Both the position numbers and the translations under genes were made by a program. DNA of 21,610 bases from the NCBI GenBank assembly GCA_021299075.1, contig JAJTFU010000048.1:1-21610 (forward strand), written 5' to 3'. The notes under the pieces are model-generated. The model had not been told where the DNA came from and made no database searches. It was given only the letters and a program-made list of their open reading frames with translations. This DNA comes from Novosphingobium sp. Its GTDB lineage: Bacteria > Pseudomonadota > Alphaproteobacteria > Sphingomonadales > Sphingomonadaceae. The stretch's first letter is position 1; every line of letters starts with the position of its first letter. Of the stretch, positions 10,355-16,544 are shown one piece after another.

Positions 10355-10896
10355 GCGCACCTGTTGGCTATGCCTGGCTCGATGAAATCGGCCAGCTCCC
10401 GCTCACCATTCAGGTCAGCCTGTCGCTGCTTGGCGTGCAGGAAGTGGTCGGCCGCGGTAGCAACAAGACGATCATTGGCTGGCGCGACGAGCTCAACCGT
10501 GCCGGCGTTGAGATCTCTGGCTACTCTGACGACGACATTGCTTGGTGCGGTCTGTTCGCTGCGATCGTTGCCCACCGTTCGGGCAAGACGGTGGTGCGCA
10601 ATCCGCTATGGGCGCGCAACTGGGCCAAGTTCGGGACACCGGCACCGGCTGCCAGCCTTGGCGATGTGCTGGTGTTTCAGCGCGCCGGAGGCGGCGGGCA
10701 TGTCGGCTTCTATGTGGCCGAGGATGCCACCGCTTATCATGTGCTGGGCGGCAACCAGAGCAATTCAGTCTGCATCACTCGGATTGCCAAGACGCGACTG
10801 CTGGCTGCGCGCCGCCCGTTCTACCGGCAGGCGCCGGAGAGCGTGAAGCCGTGGCCAGTCAAGGCCAACGGCAAGCTATCGAGCAATGAGGCATGA
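10351..10896 (+). CDS. Endolysin, NlpC/P60-like (TIGR02594 type) amidase/peptidase
   Basis: This 181-residue cytosolic protein has the order of a papain-like peptidoglycan hydrolase: catalytic Cys66 in DDIAWCGLFAA, His117 in GGGHVGFY, and a polar third residue near Asn135 in VLGGNQSN. Family members cleave peptide cross-links or amide bonds in the cell wall. No signal peptide or SAR-type N-terminal anchor is seen, so release should depend on a holin, and candidates lie on both sides. The start ATG overlaps the upstream stop by four bases (ATGA), and the stop overlaps the next ATG in the same way. The C-terminal 25 residues are Lys-rich and outside the domain. Exact bond specificity cannot be read from the sequence. 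Confidence 0.8.
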   Translation: MSAPVGYAWLDEIGQLPLTIQVSLSLLGVQEVVGRGSNKTIIGWRDELNRAGVEISGYSDDDIAWCGLFAAIVAHRSGKTVVRNPLWARNWAKFGTPAPAASLGDVLVFQRAGGGGHVGFYVAEDATAYHVLGGNQSNSVCITRIAKTRLLAARRPFYRQAPESVKPWPVKANGKLSSNEA

Positions 10897-11132
10897 GCCG
10901 GGGCTGGCTGCGCCTCTGCGAGCTCATTGGCTTGCTCTTGCTTGGCAGCGGATTGCTCGGGCTAGCTGCTTACATGGTCCATGTCGGCCGGTTGGGTGAA
11001 GCCTTCGGCGCGGTGATCACAACGATCCCGCTGGTGATCCAGTCAATCCGCGGCATCGGACAGGCGCAGGCCATGCAGTCAATGGCTGACAATCTGGCGC
11101 GCTCGCGCCCGGTTAAAGGAGAAGAAGAATGA
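10893..11132 (+). CDS. Holin-like membrane protein
   Basis: This 79-residue protein has two predicted membrane spans: about residues 8-29 (CELIGLLLLGSGLLGLAAYM) and a more amphipathic one at about 34-52 (LGEAFGAVITTIPLVIQSI). A charged C-terminal tail ends in Lys-Gly-Glu-Glu-Glu. Size, topology and position directly after an endolysin suit a class II-type holin. Start and stop both overlap the neighbouring genes by four bases, so the lysis cassette is translationally coupled. No dual-start motif (a second Met close to the first) is visible. Confidence 0.65.
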   Translation: MSRGWLRLCELIGLLLLGSGLLGLAAYMVHVGRLGEAFGAVITTIPLVIQSIRGIGQAQAMQSMADNLARSRPVKGEEE

Positions 11133-11296
11133 TCAAGGGGCTGTTGAAGAAGCTCGGCCTGGGCAAAGGCGAGGCGGCGCTGATCGATGCGGTGGTTGAG
11201 CGCGCTGCTGATGCGGCAACGGGCGGTGCGGCCGGCAAGGTTGAGGATGCAGTCGAGGCTGTGGTTGGTGAGGTCAAGCGCCGCAAGAAGAAGTGA
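11129..11296 (+). CDS. 55-residue basic amphipathic protein, last gene of the late operon
   Basis: A short gene of 55 codons starts at an ATG overlapping the holin stop (ATGA), with a strong AAAGGAG about 8 bases upstream. The product begins MIKGLLKKLGLGKGEAAL, continues with Ala/Val/Glu-rich helix-forming sequence, and ends in RRKKK. It could form one long amphipathic helix. I do not recognise a family. Position at the end of the lysis cassette suggests an accessory lysis or membrane-associated role, but spanin features (lipobox, periplasmic coiled coil) are missing. A GC-rich hairpin follows the stop at once. Confidence 0.6.
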   Translation: MIKGLLKKLGLGKGEAALIDAVVERAADAATGGAAGKVEDAVEAVVGEVKRRKKK

Positions 11297-11314
11297 GGGC
11301 GGATTGCTCCGCCC
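11297..11314 (+). terminator. GC-rich hairpin after the late operon (weak terminator)
   Basis: GGGCGGA at 11297-11303 pairs perfectly with TCCGCCC at 11308-11314 around a TTGC loop, directly after the stop of the last + strand gene. There is no U-tract, so it is at best a weak intrinsic terminator or an RNA 3'-end stabiliser. It could also act on minus-strand transcripts coming from the integrase side. Confidence 0.45.
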
Positions 11315-11317
11315 CCT

Positions 11318-11335
11318 GTGTCAAGATTTGTGTCA
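11318..11335 (+). repeat. attP repeat copy 1 (putative integrase arm site)
   Basis: GTGTCAAGATTTGTGTCA, identical to copy 3 at 11722-11739 and similar to copy 2 at 11521-11538. Each full copy contains two GTGTCA boxes in direct orientation, 12 bp apart. The final TCA is the reverse complement of the stop codon of the small frameshifted gene. Placement around a tRNA-derived core beside the integrase gene fits arm-type binding sites of a lambda-like tyrosine recombinase. Confidence 0.6.
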
Positions 11336-11507
11336 ACGGCCAAGCAGGGCAAGCAGCTCGTTCTCCGCTTCCTGCTGCAAGTTCATGCGCCAGCGGGCGT
11401 GCCAGGCCAGTCACCCCTTCTTTGAAGCGGTCCTGCTTGGCTTCGCGGTTATTGGCCAGATCCTGTTCGGTCGGCCGTTCAACGATCGGTTTCTTCTTGG
11501 CTGTCAT
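11333..11507 (-). pseudogene. Small gene with an apparent +1 frameshift, function unknown
   Basis: On the minus strand an ATG at 11507 has a good AGGAG 9 bases upstream and encodes MTAKKKPIVERPTEQDLANN, then a charged helix. Near 11408-11415 the original frame turns into low-quality sequence with poor third-position GC. The frame one base ahead instead reads WHARWRMNLQQEAENELL and ends ALLGR-stop with GC-rich third positions. The most economical reading is one protein of roughly 58 residues interrupted by a one-base indel; the uninterrupted frame would otherwise continue to 11274. Its stop codon lies inside attP repeat copy 1. I do not recognise the family. A sequencing error or a true decaying gene are both possible. 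Confidence 0.45.
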
Positions 11508-11520
11508 GGGTGCTGCTCCT

Positions 11521-11538
11521 GTGTCAAGGTTTGTGCCT
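11521..11538 (+). repeat. attP repeat copy 2 (imperfect)
   Basis: GTGTCAAGGTTTGTGCCT, a diverged copy of the repeats at 11318 and 11722, spaced 203 bp and 201 bp from them. The first GTGTCA box is intact and the second has become GTGCCT. It overlaps the ribosome-binding region of the small minus-strand gene at 11333-11507. Confidence 0.5.
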
Positions 11539-11544
11539 GCGGCA

Positions 11545-11564
11545 ATGCAGCTTAACTGCTGCAT
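11545..11564. repeat. Perfect 7-bp inverted repeat beside the attP core
   Basis: ATGCAGC (11545-11551) and GCTGCAT (11558-11564) form a perfect dyad around TTAACT, between repeat copy 2 and the tRNA-derived core. It may be a site for an accessory recombination factor such as the Xis-like protein; this is inferred from place only. Confidence 0.35.
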
Positions 11565-11627
11565 CGGTGCATCACAAGGGCAGGAGAGTGGCGGAACAGC
11601 GTGGTTTTCTGCGCTTTACTGAGAGGG

Positions 11628-11676
11628 CCACGGCGGTTTTCAAGACCGCTGCCTTAAACCACTCGGCCACCTGTCC
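11628..11676 (-). other. attP: attP core: 5' half of a tRNA-Ser(UGA) gene
   Basis: Read on the minus strand, these 49 bases have a GGACAGG acceptor 5' strand, TG, a serine-type D arm (GCCGAGTGGTTTAAGGC), an anticodon stem-loop with CTTGAAA (anticodon TGA), and the first bases after it. From about 11627 onward the tRNA pattern stops: there is no T arm (no GTTCRA) and no CCTGTCC to close the acceptor stem. It is therefore a tRNA fragment, as expected of an attachment site. It lies between the late operon and the integrase gene and inside the set of arm-like repeats. It reads in the same direction as the integrase, so integration would place the reconstituted tRNA downstream of int. The identity with host tRNA-Ser is from memory of alphaproteobacterial tRNAs. 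Confidence 0.7.
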
Positions 11677-11721
11677 AGCCCCAGAACTCTGCGGTTTCTT
11701 GCAATCAACACCGCTGTGGGT

Positions 11722-11739
11722 GTGTCAAGATTTGTGTCA
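11722..11739 (+). repeat. attP repeat copy 3, overlapping the integrase stop codon
   Basis: GTGTCAAGATTTGTGTCA, identical to copy 1. Its last three bases are the reverse complement of the integrase TGA stop. On the minus strand it supplies a TTGACA about 45 bases before the tRNA-derived core, which might act as a -35 element for the rebuilt tRNA after integration, although no good -10 box follows. Confidence 0.6.
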
Positions 11740-12753
11740 CCGCTTTGCCTGCTCGGCCTGATCGGGCGTCAGGTAGGAGAGATACCACTCCGTCTGCCCG
11801 ATGGTCGAATGGCGCAGTAGCTTCTGCAATTGGTAAAGGGAACCCCCTGCCTTGAGGTAGCGAATGGCAAACTCATGGCGCAGGTCATGGAAGCGCAGCG
11901 GTGTGAACGGCACCTGTTCCTTGGCGGCGCGTGCACCGGCCCGGGCTACCACTTCGCGCCACATTTCCGTGACGCGCAGGAAGGGGCCACGGTTGCGTGT
12001 CTCGAACAGGAAGCGCTGGGCTTGGGGTTGCCGTGCGACGATGGCTCGCGCCTCGTCACACAGCGGAACCACGGCGGCTCCCCGGTTCTTCTGGTCGAAC
12101 AGCTGGACCTCGCCGCCGACACAATGCCGGCGCTCGAGCTGCGCGATCTCGTCCTTGCGCAAGCCGGTTAGCAGGGCAAAGCGGCATAGCTCCCCGAACG
12201 TGCCGTGCATGTGGGCAAAGATCCGCTCGATGCACTCAGGCGTAGGCCGCACGAAAGGTGCGCGCTTTTCCCGGCGTGGGCGGCGGGGCAGCTGGCTTAC
12301 CGGGTTGGCGTCGGGCCAGCCTTCAAGCTCGCGCACGGTGTTGGCGATGGCGCTGATCACGGCCAGGTTGCGGTTGATGGTGGCGACCGACGCACCTTCG
12401 GCGCGGCGCGTTGACATATAAGTCAACAGCCGGTCTTTAGTGATGGATGCCCATGCCGTGCCAGCAAAATGCCTGTCGAGTAGGACGAGGATTTTTTGGT
12501 AGCCAGTCGCAGTCTTGGGCTTCCACTGGCTGACATGGGCATCCCACCATAGGAGCACTGCTTGCTCCCAGGTGTGTTCAATTGTTCCGTGATAGGGTGA
12601 CAGGCTGGCCCGCCATTGGATCAGGCGGCGTTCTGCCTCGCGTGGATCAGCTGTTTGTAGCGATCGACGATGCTTGGTGCCATCAACGGTGACGCACCCA
12701 TACCAGACCGAGCCGCGCTGATAGAGGTTGCGCGCTCGTTTGCTGCGAGCCAT
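11737..12753 (-). CDS. int: Tyrosine recombinase integrase
   Basis: This 338-residue protein has all parts of a lambda-type integrase: an N-terminal arm-binding domain (NLYQRGSVWYGCVTVDG, about 9-35), a core-binding SAM-like domain (about 60-145), and a catalytic domain with Arg199 (LLTGLRKDEI), Lys222 (FDQKNRG), His289 and Arg292 (FHDLRHEFA), His315 (LLRHS) and the nucleophile Tyr324 (TEWYLSY). It should recombine attP, found directly downstream, with a host tRNA-Ser gene. A GGAGAGG about 8 bases before the ATG lies inside the upstream excisionase-like gene. The two genes overlap by 133 bp in different frames. The stop codon sits in an arm-like repeat, so site and gene end are merged. Catalytic residues appear intact. 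Confidence 0.93.
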   Translation of the reverse strand: MARSKRARNLYQRGSVWYGCVTVDGTKHRRSLQTADPREAERRLIQWRASLSPYHGTIEHTWEQAVLLWWDAHVSQWKPKTATGYQKILVLLDRHFAGTAWASITKDRLLTYMSTRRAEGASVATINRNLAVISAIANTVRELEGWPDANPVSQLPRRPRREKRAPFVRPTPECIERIFAHMHGTFGELCRFALLTGLRKDEIAQLERRHCVGGEVQLFDQKNRGAAVVPLCDEARAIVARQPQAQRFLFETRNRGPFLRVTEMWREVVARAGARAAKEQVPFTPLRFHDLRHEFAIRYLKAGGSLYQLQKLLRHSTIGQTEWYLSYLTPDQAEQAKR

Positions 12754-12896
12754 GTCCGAAGCCTCTCCACGTCGAACGTCCAGAGGCGTCCGAGCTTAGC
12801 GGCACCGGGAACCTCACCGCGGCCAGCCATAGCGCGCAAGGTCCGCGCACTCAATGCTGTCATGGTGCAGGCTTGGGGTAGACGAATGCGGGTCAC
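12621..12896 (-). CDS. Excisionase-like small HTH protein
   Basis: This 91-residue protein starts at a GTG directly after an in-frame TGA, with GGGGTGAG upstream. Residues 12-51 (MTALSARTLRAMAGRGEVPG, then AAKLGRLWTFDVERLRTWLA) match the MerR/AlpA-type winged helix of phage excisionases: a helix-turn-helix, a beta-turn 'wing' with an aromatic, and a WL-containing helix. The C-terminal 40 residues are low in features and coincide with the 133-bp overlap with the integrase start, so they may be a tail under weak constraint. Placement just upstream of int on the same strand supports an excisionase/directionality role. A transcription-regulator role is the alternative. Confidence 0.7.
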   Translation of the reverse strand: MTRIRLPQACTMTALSARTLRAMAGRGEVPGAAKLGRLWTFDVERLRTWLAANERATSISAARSGMGASPLMAPSIVDRYKQLIHARQNAA

Positions 12897-12918
12897 ACCT
12901 CACCCCGCTCGATCTGGC

Positions 12919-13221
12919 TCATTGCATACTTCCGTGCTGCTGATAGCTCCGTGAGGCGCTGCCATAACCAACGATCATCATTTGCGCAGACATGCTTCGC
13001 ACCTTGTCGGCGGCCTCGCGTTCTTTGCCTGGAGCAATTGCCACGCAAGCGCCATACTCGAGATAGCCCAAGGCATAGGCGAGGCTTGCCACGGCCAACG
13101 AGACATGGTTCTCAGTGCTCGAGGGGAACAGCTCTTGCACTTTGATCAGCAGGCGCTGGGCATTTTCGACAATCAGCTTGCGCTCACTTTCATTGGCGCT
13201 GCGGGTTTCAATCTCGGTCAT
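12919..13221 (-). CDS. Hypothetical 100-residue helical protein
   Basis: The ATG at 13221 overlaps the ParB-like gene stop (ATGA) and has a GGAG about 8 bases upstream. The product is predicted to be largely helical: a charged N-terminal helix (ESERKLIVENAQRLLIKVQE), a small-residue helix pair with SLAVASLAYALGYLEYGACV, and a Lys/Glu-rich C-terminal part. No cofactor or DNA-binding motif was recognised. It ends 22 bases before the excisionase-like gene. Translational coupling to the ParB-like gene suggests a shared role, but nothing further can be said. Confidence 0.65.
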   Translation of the reverse strand: MTEIETRSANESERKLIVENAQRLLIKVQELFPSSTENHVSLAVASLAYALGYLEYGACVAIAPGKEREAADKVRSMSAQMMIVGYGSASRSYQQHGSMQ

Positions 13222-14849
13222 TGGTTTGCTCCGGTGTTGAGCCCTTCATCAGCAAAGCGCAGCCAGGTCGGCACCCACTTGGTAGCAGCATCAAGCTCAG
13301 CCTGCGGGATGCCGCTCACTGCCGCCTCGACCTCGCTGCTGCACAGCCGGTGGGCCTGCCGGCGCAGCTCACCCTGCGTGATGCCCTTGTGCTTTTCCAC
13401 CCAGGTCGGGGCAACCTCGCCCAGCATGTCAAAGATCTGGCCCTTGCGGAACATGGTCCAGAACTCGGGCGTCGATACCCAGTGCTTGGGCGCCGACATG
13501 CTGGCCAGCCAGTCGATGTAGGCAGACTTCTCGCCAGCGTGCTTGGCCACAGTCATGCGGCCCAGCATTTCAGCAGCCACCGCCTTGCTGTCCGCTGCGC
13601 GGAACAAGGCCCAGGCTTTGGCGTGGTCAGGCTCGTTGTGCCAGTCAGCATCCTGATAGGCGGTCGGGCCCAGCGTGCTGGTGCCGGCCACATCATAGTT
13701 GCGCGGTCCCATGAAGCAGCTGCGGTGGATGATGAAGGCCAGCATGTCGAGCGCATCGGCATGAACCATCATGTCATTGGCAGTGCGTTCGATCAGGCGC
13801 TCACGCCGGATCATGGCCATGCGTTCCACGGCAAGCCGGGATGCAGTCGGACCGGTCGGTTCGGGATCGGCCGCAACCTCACCCGCCTCGCCATCGGGGG
13901 CGGCGGGCTCGGGTTCGGCCTGGTCGATATACCAGAACGTGATCCTGCCTTCGGCGTCAACGTGCGCACCAATCGGGCGCTCGGTTTCAACGTCCTCAAC
14001 ATCGACCTCGGCTTGCCAGTCAATGCCGCCCCAATAGTTGGTCGGCTTGTCGGTGATCCGGATTGCTGGGAACGGTGCTTCGGCAATAGCTGCTTCCACC
14101 AGCTCGGTGCGCTTGGCCACGGCCAGCTGTTCAAGCAAGTCGGTGTCGGCAATGCGCACGCTCTCGCTGAACAGGTCGCGTTCGATCTTGCCGCCCGCTG
14201 CAAGGTAGGCTTCTTCGCCCACCAGTTCGAGCAGCCGCGCATGTTCCCGGGTCGCCATGCCCAGCAGTTCGCGCAGCTTCCAGGTCGAACGGTTGTAGCC
14301 TTCGAGCTTGCTGTAGGCCGTGAAGGCAGACAGCTGTGCATCGGTATCAGCCGTAGCGCCGAGCGCCTTGGCTTCGGCATTGTCGATCTGCCCGGTAGCA
14401 TAGGCATCAAACACTGTGGGGTGGAGGTTGCCCAGGCGCAGGACCCGCTCGACCTGCTTGACCTCGAGGCCGAAGCGGTCGGCCAGCTTGGCGGGATCGC
14501 TCTCGCCAGTAGCAGCGAAAGCCCGGTAGTATTCATAGGGCCGCGGATCGGTGCGCAGGAAGTTCTCGGCAATGGTGATCTCGGTTGCATCAGCAGCATC
14601 GACTGGCTTGACCATCACCTCGAAGTCGTCGGCAATCTTGCCATCGTCAGCCAGCTTGCACAACGCCCGGTAGCGCCGGCCACCGGCCACAACTTCATGC
14701 TTCTTGCCCTTGGCCACGACAGTCAGGGGATTGATCAGGCCGTGTGCAGCAATGGATGCGGCCAGGTCGTCGATCGCAGTGGCGTCAGCCACGTTGGTCC
14801 GCATGTTGGTGGCGGACAGGACGAGCTTATTCAGGGGAACGTGGATCAT
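13218..14849 (-). CDS. ParB/Srx-fold DNA-binding protein
   Basis: This 543-residue protein has a ParB N-terminal domain: VPLNKLVLSATNMR at the start, the nucleotide-binding GGRRYRAL at 56-63, and AENFLR at 94-99. A helix-turn-helix region (KLADRFGLEVKQVERVLRLG) follows at about 121-140. The C-terminal 300 residues are outside the classical ParB plan, with an acidic, Pro/Ala-rich linker near 310-340 and a Trp- and His-containing end domain. ParB proteins bind CTP and slide on DNA from specific sites. No ParA ATPase lies in this window, so a gene-regulation or nuclease-like role is as likely as partition. AGGAG lies 8 bases before the ATG, and the stop overlaps the next gene. Confidence 0.85.
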   Translation of the reverse strand: MIHVPLNKLVLSATNMRTNVADATAIDDLAASIAAHGLINPLTVVAKGKKHEVVAGGRRYRALCKLADDGKIADDFEVMVKPVDAADATEITIAENFLRTDPRPYEYYRAFAATGESDPAKLADRFGLEVKQVERVLRLGNLHPTVFDAYATGQIDNAEAKALGATADTDAQLSAFTAYSKLEGYNRSTWKLRELLGMATREHARLLELVGEEAYLAAGGKIERDLFSESVRIADTDLLEQLAVAKRTELVEAAIAEAPFPAIRITDKPTNYWGGIDWQAEVDVEDVETERPIGAHVDAEGRITFWYIDQAEPEPAAPDGEAGEVAADPEPTGPTASRLAVERMAMIRRERLIERTANDMMVHADALDMLAFIIHRSCFMGPRNYDVAGTSTLGPTAYQDADWHNEPDHAKAWALFRAADSKAVAAEMLGRMTVAKHAGEKSAYIDWLASMSAPKHWVSTPEFWTMFRKGQIFDMLGEVAPTWVEKHKGITQGELRRQAHRLCSSEVEAAVSGIPQAELDAATKWVPTWLRFADEGLNTGANQ

Positions 14850-14859
14850 GGGGTATCTC

Positions 14860-15144
14860 CTAGTGTCTGCCTCGCAGGGCTTCTGCCACTCGTCCGATGT
14901 TGACGTTGAACCAGCTTGCCAGCTCTGATTGCGTGGCGGTTGGGTTCAAGTCGTATGCTTCACGGATCATTTCGGCCAAGGTGGGGGACATGGGCTGCGA
15001 AGAATTGGGCCTGCGCCGGTTGCGCATTTTCTTCTTGCGGTAGATGGCAAGGCCGTGGGCCTCGAGCGTTGCCACCAGCTGCTGTGGGTTCAGCACTGGC
15101 GGCAAGATCTCATTGAGCAACGACAGCTTGTCCTCGTCGGTCAT
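14860..15144 (-). CDS. Small HTH protein
   Basis: This 94-residue protein starts at an ATG overlapping the ArdC-like stop (ATGA). It has an acidic N-terminal helix, a very basic centre (YRKKKMRNRRRP) that may contact DNA or RNA, and a C-terminal helix-turn-helix at about 53-90 (TLAEMIREAYDLNPTATQSE, followed by a WFNVNIGRVAEALRG recognition helix). The latter resembles short phage or plasmid regulators. It ends 10 bases before the ParB-like gene. It probably regulates the operon or assists the ParB-like protein; the exact role is unknown. Confidence 0.65.
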   Translation of the reverse strand: MTDEDKLSLLNEILPPVLNPQQLVATLEAHGLAIYRKKKMRNRRRPNSSQPMSPTLAEMIREAYDLNPTATQSELASWFNVNIGRVAEALRGRH

Positions 15145-15974
15145 GCCGCAAGCCTTTCATCTTGGGGTTGGATGGCATCGAGCAGCTCGACCGCCTTGCT
15201 GGCATGGCTGGCAGCATGGACGATAAACTTCTTGTCGCCTTTGAGTTGGCTCAGCCAGCTGGCGATGTAGCTGACGTGATCGTCGCGCGTGGTCTGTTCG
15301 ATCCCGAACTCGGCGCACAGGAATGCAGCGCCCAGCTCGGCAATCAACTCCTCGACTGCCCGCCCTTCACCGGCGTAGTTGCCAAGCCGATCAAGCCGGT
15401 GCTTGGCGCCGGTCCAGTGTGTCGCCTCGTGGAACAGCACAGCATAGTAATGCTCGGGCGTATGGAACGCGCCGAAGTCTGGCATGTGGATGGTGTCGCT
15501 GCTTGGACGGTAGAAGGCAGAGCCGCCGCCATGCTCGAGCTTGATCTCATGCTCGCGGTCCATGATCCAGCGGTCGAGCGCTTCGATGCGCTGGTCAGCA
15601 GACAGGGTGGCAGGGGCCACAATGACGGGCGCGCCCTCAACCTGGGCCTCGTTGAACACGAAGCTACTGCGCAGCAGCAGCCGGTCAGTGCCCGGTTCGG
15701 TGCCTTCGATCACCTTGTAGAAGATGATCGGGGTGCCGCGCTCACCCTTCTGGACCTGTGCGCCCAGCGCATCCCACTGCTTGTAGGTAGCCCAGCGCTG
15801 GCCCGGGTAGCCCGACAGCCAGAGCGACAGGATGTTGACGCCGTTGTAACGCTTGCCGGTGGCAGCGTTGACAGGCAGGCCGCCAGTCATGCCGTGCCAG
15901 CACGGTTTCCACTGGCCGGCATCATCGACGCTGGCAAGGATCCGGTCGGTCATCGTTTGATGAAGGTCACGCAT
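15141..15974 (-). CDS. ardC: ArdC-type antirestriction protein (ssDNA-binding domain plus zincin metallopeptidase)
   Basis: This 277-residue protein starts at ATG 15974, which has GGAGAG just upstream; a TTG five codons earlier is less likely. The N-terminal half matches the ArdC/DUF1738 ssDNA-binding domain (GKRYNGVNILSLWLSGY, WATYKQWDALGAQVQKGERG). The C-terminal half is a PolyVal-type zincin with HEATH at 182-186 and a likely third ligand Glu213 in EELIAELG. Zinc and catalytic residues appear intact. ArdC of IncW plasmids protects entering single-stranded DNA from restriction; in a phage the protein would act early, possibly by cleaving or blocking host defence enzymes. It lies downstream of SSB in a minus-strand early operon. 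Substrate is unknown. Confidence 0.85.
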   Translation of the reverse strand: MRDLHQTMTDRILASVDDAGQWKPCWHGMTGGLPVNAATGKRYNGVNILSLWLSGYPGQRWATYKQWDALGAQVQKGERGTPIIFYKVIEGTEPGTDRLLLRSSFVFNEAQVEGAPVIVAPATLSADQRIEALDRWIMDREHEIKLEHGGGSAFYRPSSDTIHMPDFGAFHTPEHYYAVLFHEATHWTGAKHRLDRLGNYAGEGRAVEELIAELGAAFLCAEFGIEQTTRDDHVSYIASWLSQLKGDKKFIVHAASHASKAVELLDAIQPQDERLAA

Positions 15975-15992
15975 GGTTCTCTCCGACAAAAT

Positions 15993-16034
15993 GGAGCCGT
16001 GCCCTCATCGACAGGGGGGGGACGGCACGGCTCC
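15993..16034 (-). promoter_or_regulatory. Long perfect stem-loop before the ArdC-like gene
   Basis: GGAGCCGTGCC (15993-16003) and GGCACGGCTCC (16024-16034) form a perfect 11-bp stem around a 20-base loop, about 20 bases before the ArdC-like start. In the minus-strand transcript it may act as an attenuator, RNA processing site or stabiliser. The 130-bp gap between SSB and the ArdC-like gene otherwise shows no clear promoter. Confidence 0.5.
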
Positions 16035-16104
16035 AAGGTGAGCGATGCTGGTGTTATTCAGGGGAGGCTCCAGCACCGCCTATTCAAGGCTGGATCAGGG
16101 TCGC

Positions 16105-16509
16105 TCAGTCCCAGCCAGGAATGGCATCGTCGAGCGCATCAGCCGTGGCGGCCGGCTGGGTCGTCCCGGCATAGCCGCCGCTGTTCTCAGCTCGTTCGCT
16201 CGAAAGGATCTCGAGCTTGGAGTTGAAGCCGAGCGTCAGGTCAAGGCTATGCTTGGCCTCGCCATCCTTGAGGTAGGCGCGCGCCGAGGGTTCACCTTCG
16301 GCAAAGAGCTTGCTGCCCTTGCGCACATACTCCTTGAGGAACTTGATCTTGTTCTCATCGAACACGGTCACGTTCACCCAGGTCGTCACCTTCTCGCCCT
16401 TGATCTTCTTGTTGGACGCAAGGCTGAAGCTGCACAGCTGGCGCCCGCTGTCGAGGGTCTTGAACTCGGGGTCTTTGCCGAGGTTGCCGATCACCTGCAT
16501 GGTAAGCAT
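16105..16509 (-). CDS. ssb: Single-stranded DNA-binding protein
   Basis: ATG 16509 is preceded by AAGGAG 8 bases upstream and gives a 134-residue product; a longer frame from 16548 lacks such a site. The OB fold is clear: MLTMQVIGNLGKDPEFK, an SFSLASNKKIKG strand, the typical TTWVNVTVFDENK with Trp44, a KGSKLFAEGEPSARAY strand, and SLDLTLGFNSKLEIL. A flexible Gly/Thr/Ala linker leads to an acidic end (DALDDAIPGWD) resembling the SSB interaction tip, though it ends in GWD and not the usual PF. It coats single strands during replication and recombination, and clusters with an annealing protein and a YqaJ-type exonuclease. Confidence 0.93.
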   Translation of the reverse strand: MLTMQVIGNLGKDPEFKTLDSGRQLCSFSLASNKKIKGEKVTTWVNVTVFDENKIKFLKEYVRKGSKLFAEGEPSARAYLKDGEAKHSLDLTLGFNSKLEILSSERAENSGGYAGTTQPAATADALDDAIPGWD

Positions 16510-16544
16510 GGTATGTCTCCTTCGTTTCACTGGTGATGGTGGAT

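Noticed and set aside
11560..11571. A further immunity operator (TGCATCGGTGCA) near attP
   Set aside because: It keeps both TGCA half-cores but has a different spacer and no flanking matches, and it overlaps a better 7-bp inverted repeat; too weak to list.
11583..11676. A complete functional tRNA-Ser gene
   Set aside because: Only the 5' half fits. There is no T arm, and the 3' end cannot pair with the GGACAGG acceptor strand beyond scattered bases.
13221..14903. A 560-codon + strand open frame opposite the ParB-like gene
   Set aside because: The minus-strand frame has ParB motifs, RBS and gene overlaps; the + strand frame is its shadow.
15162..16226. A 354-codon + strand open frame opposite the ArdC-like and ssb genes
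   Set aside because: HEATH and OB-fold motifs are on the minus strand; the + strand frame also crosses an intergenic hairpin region.
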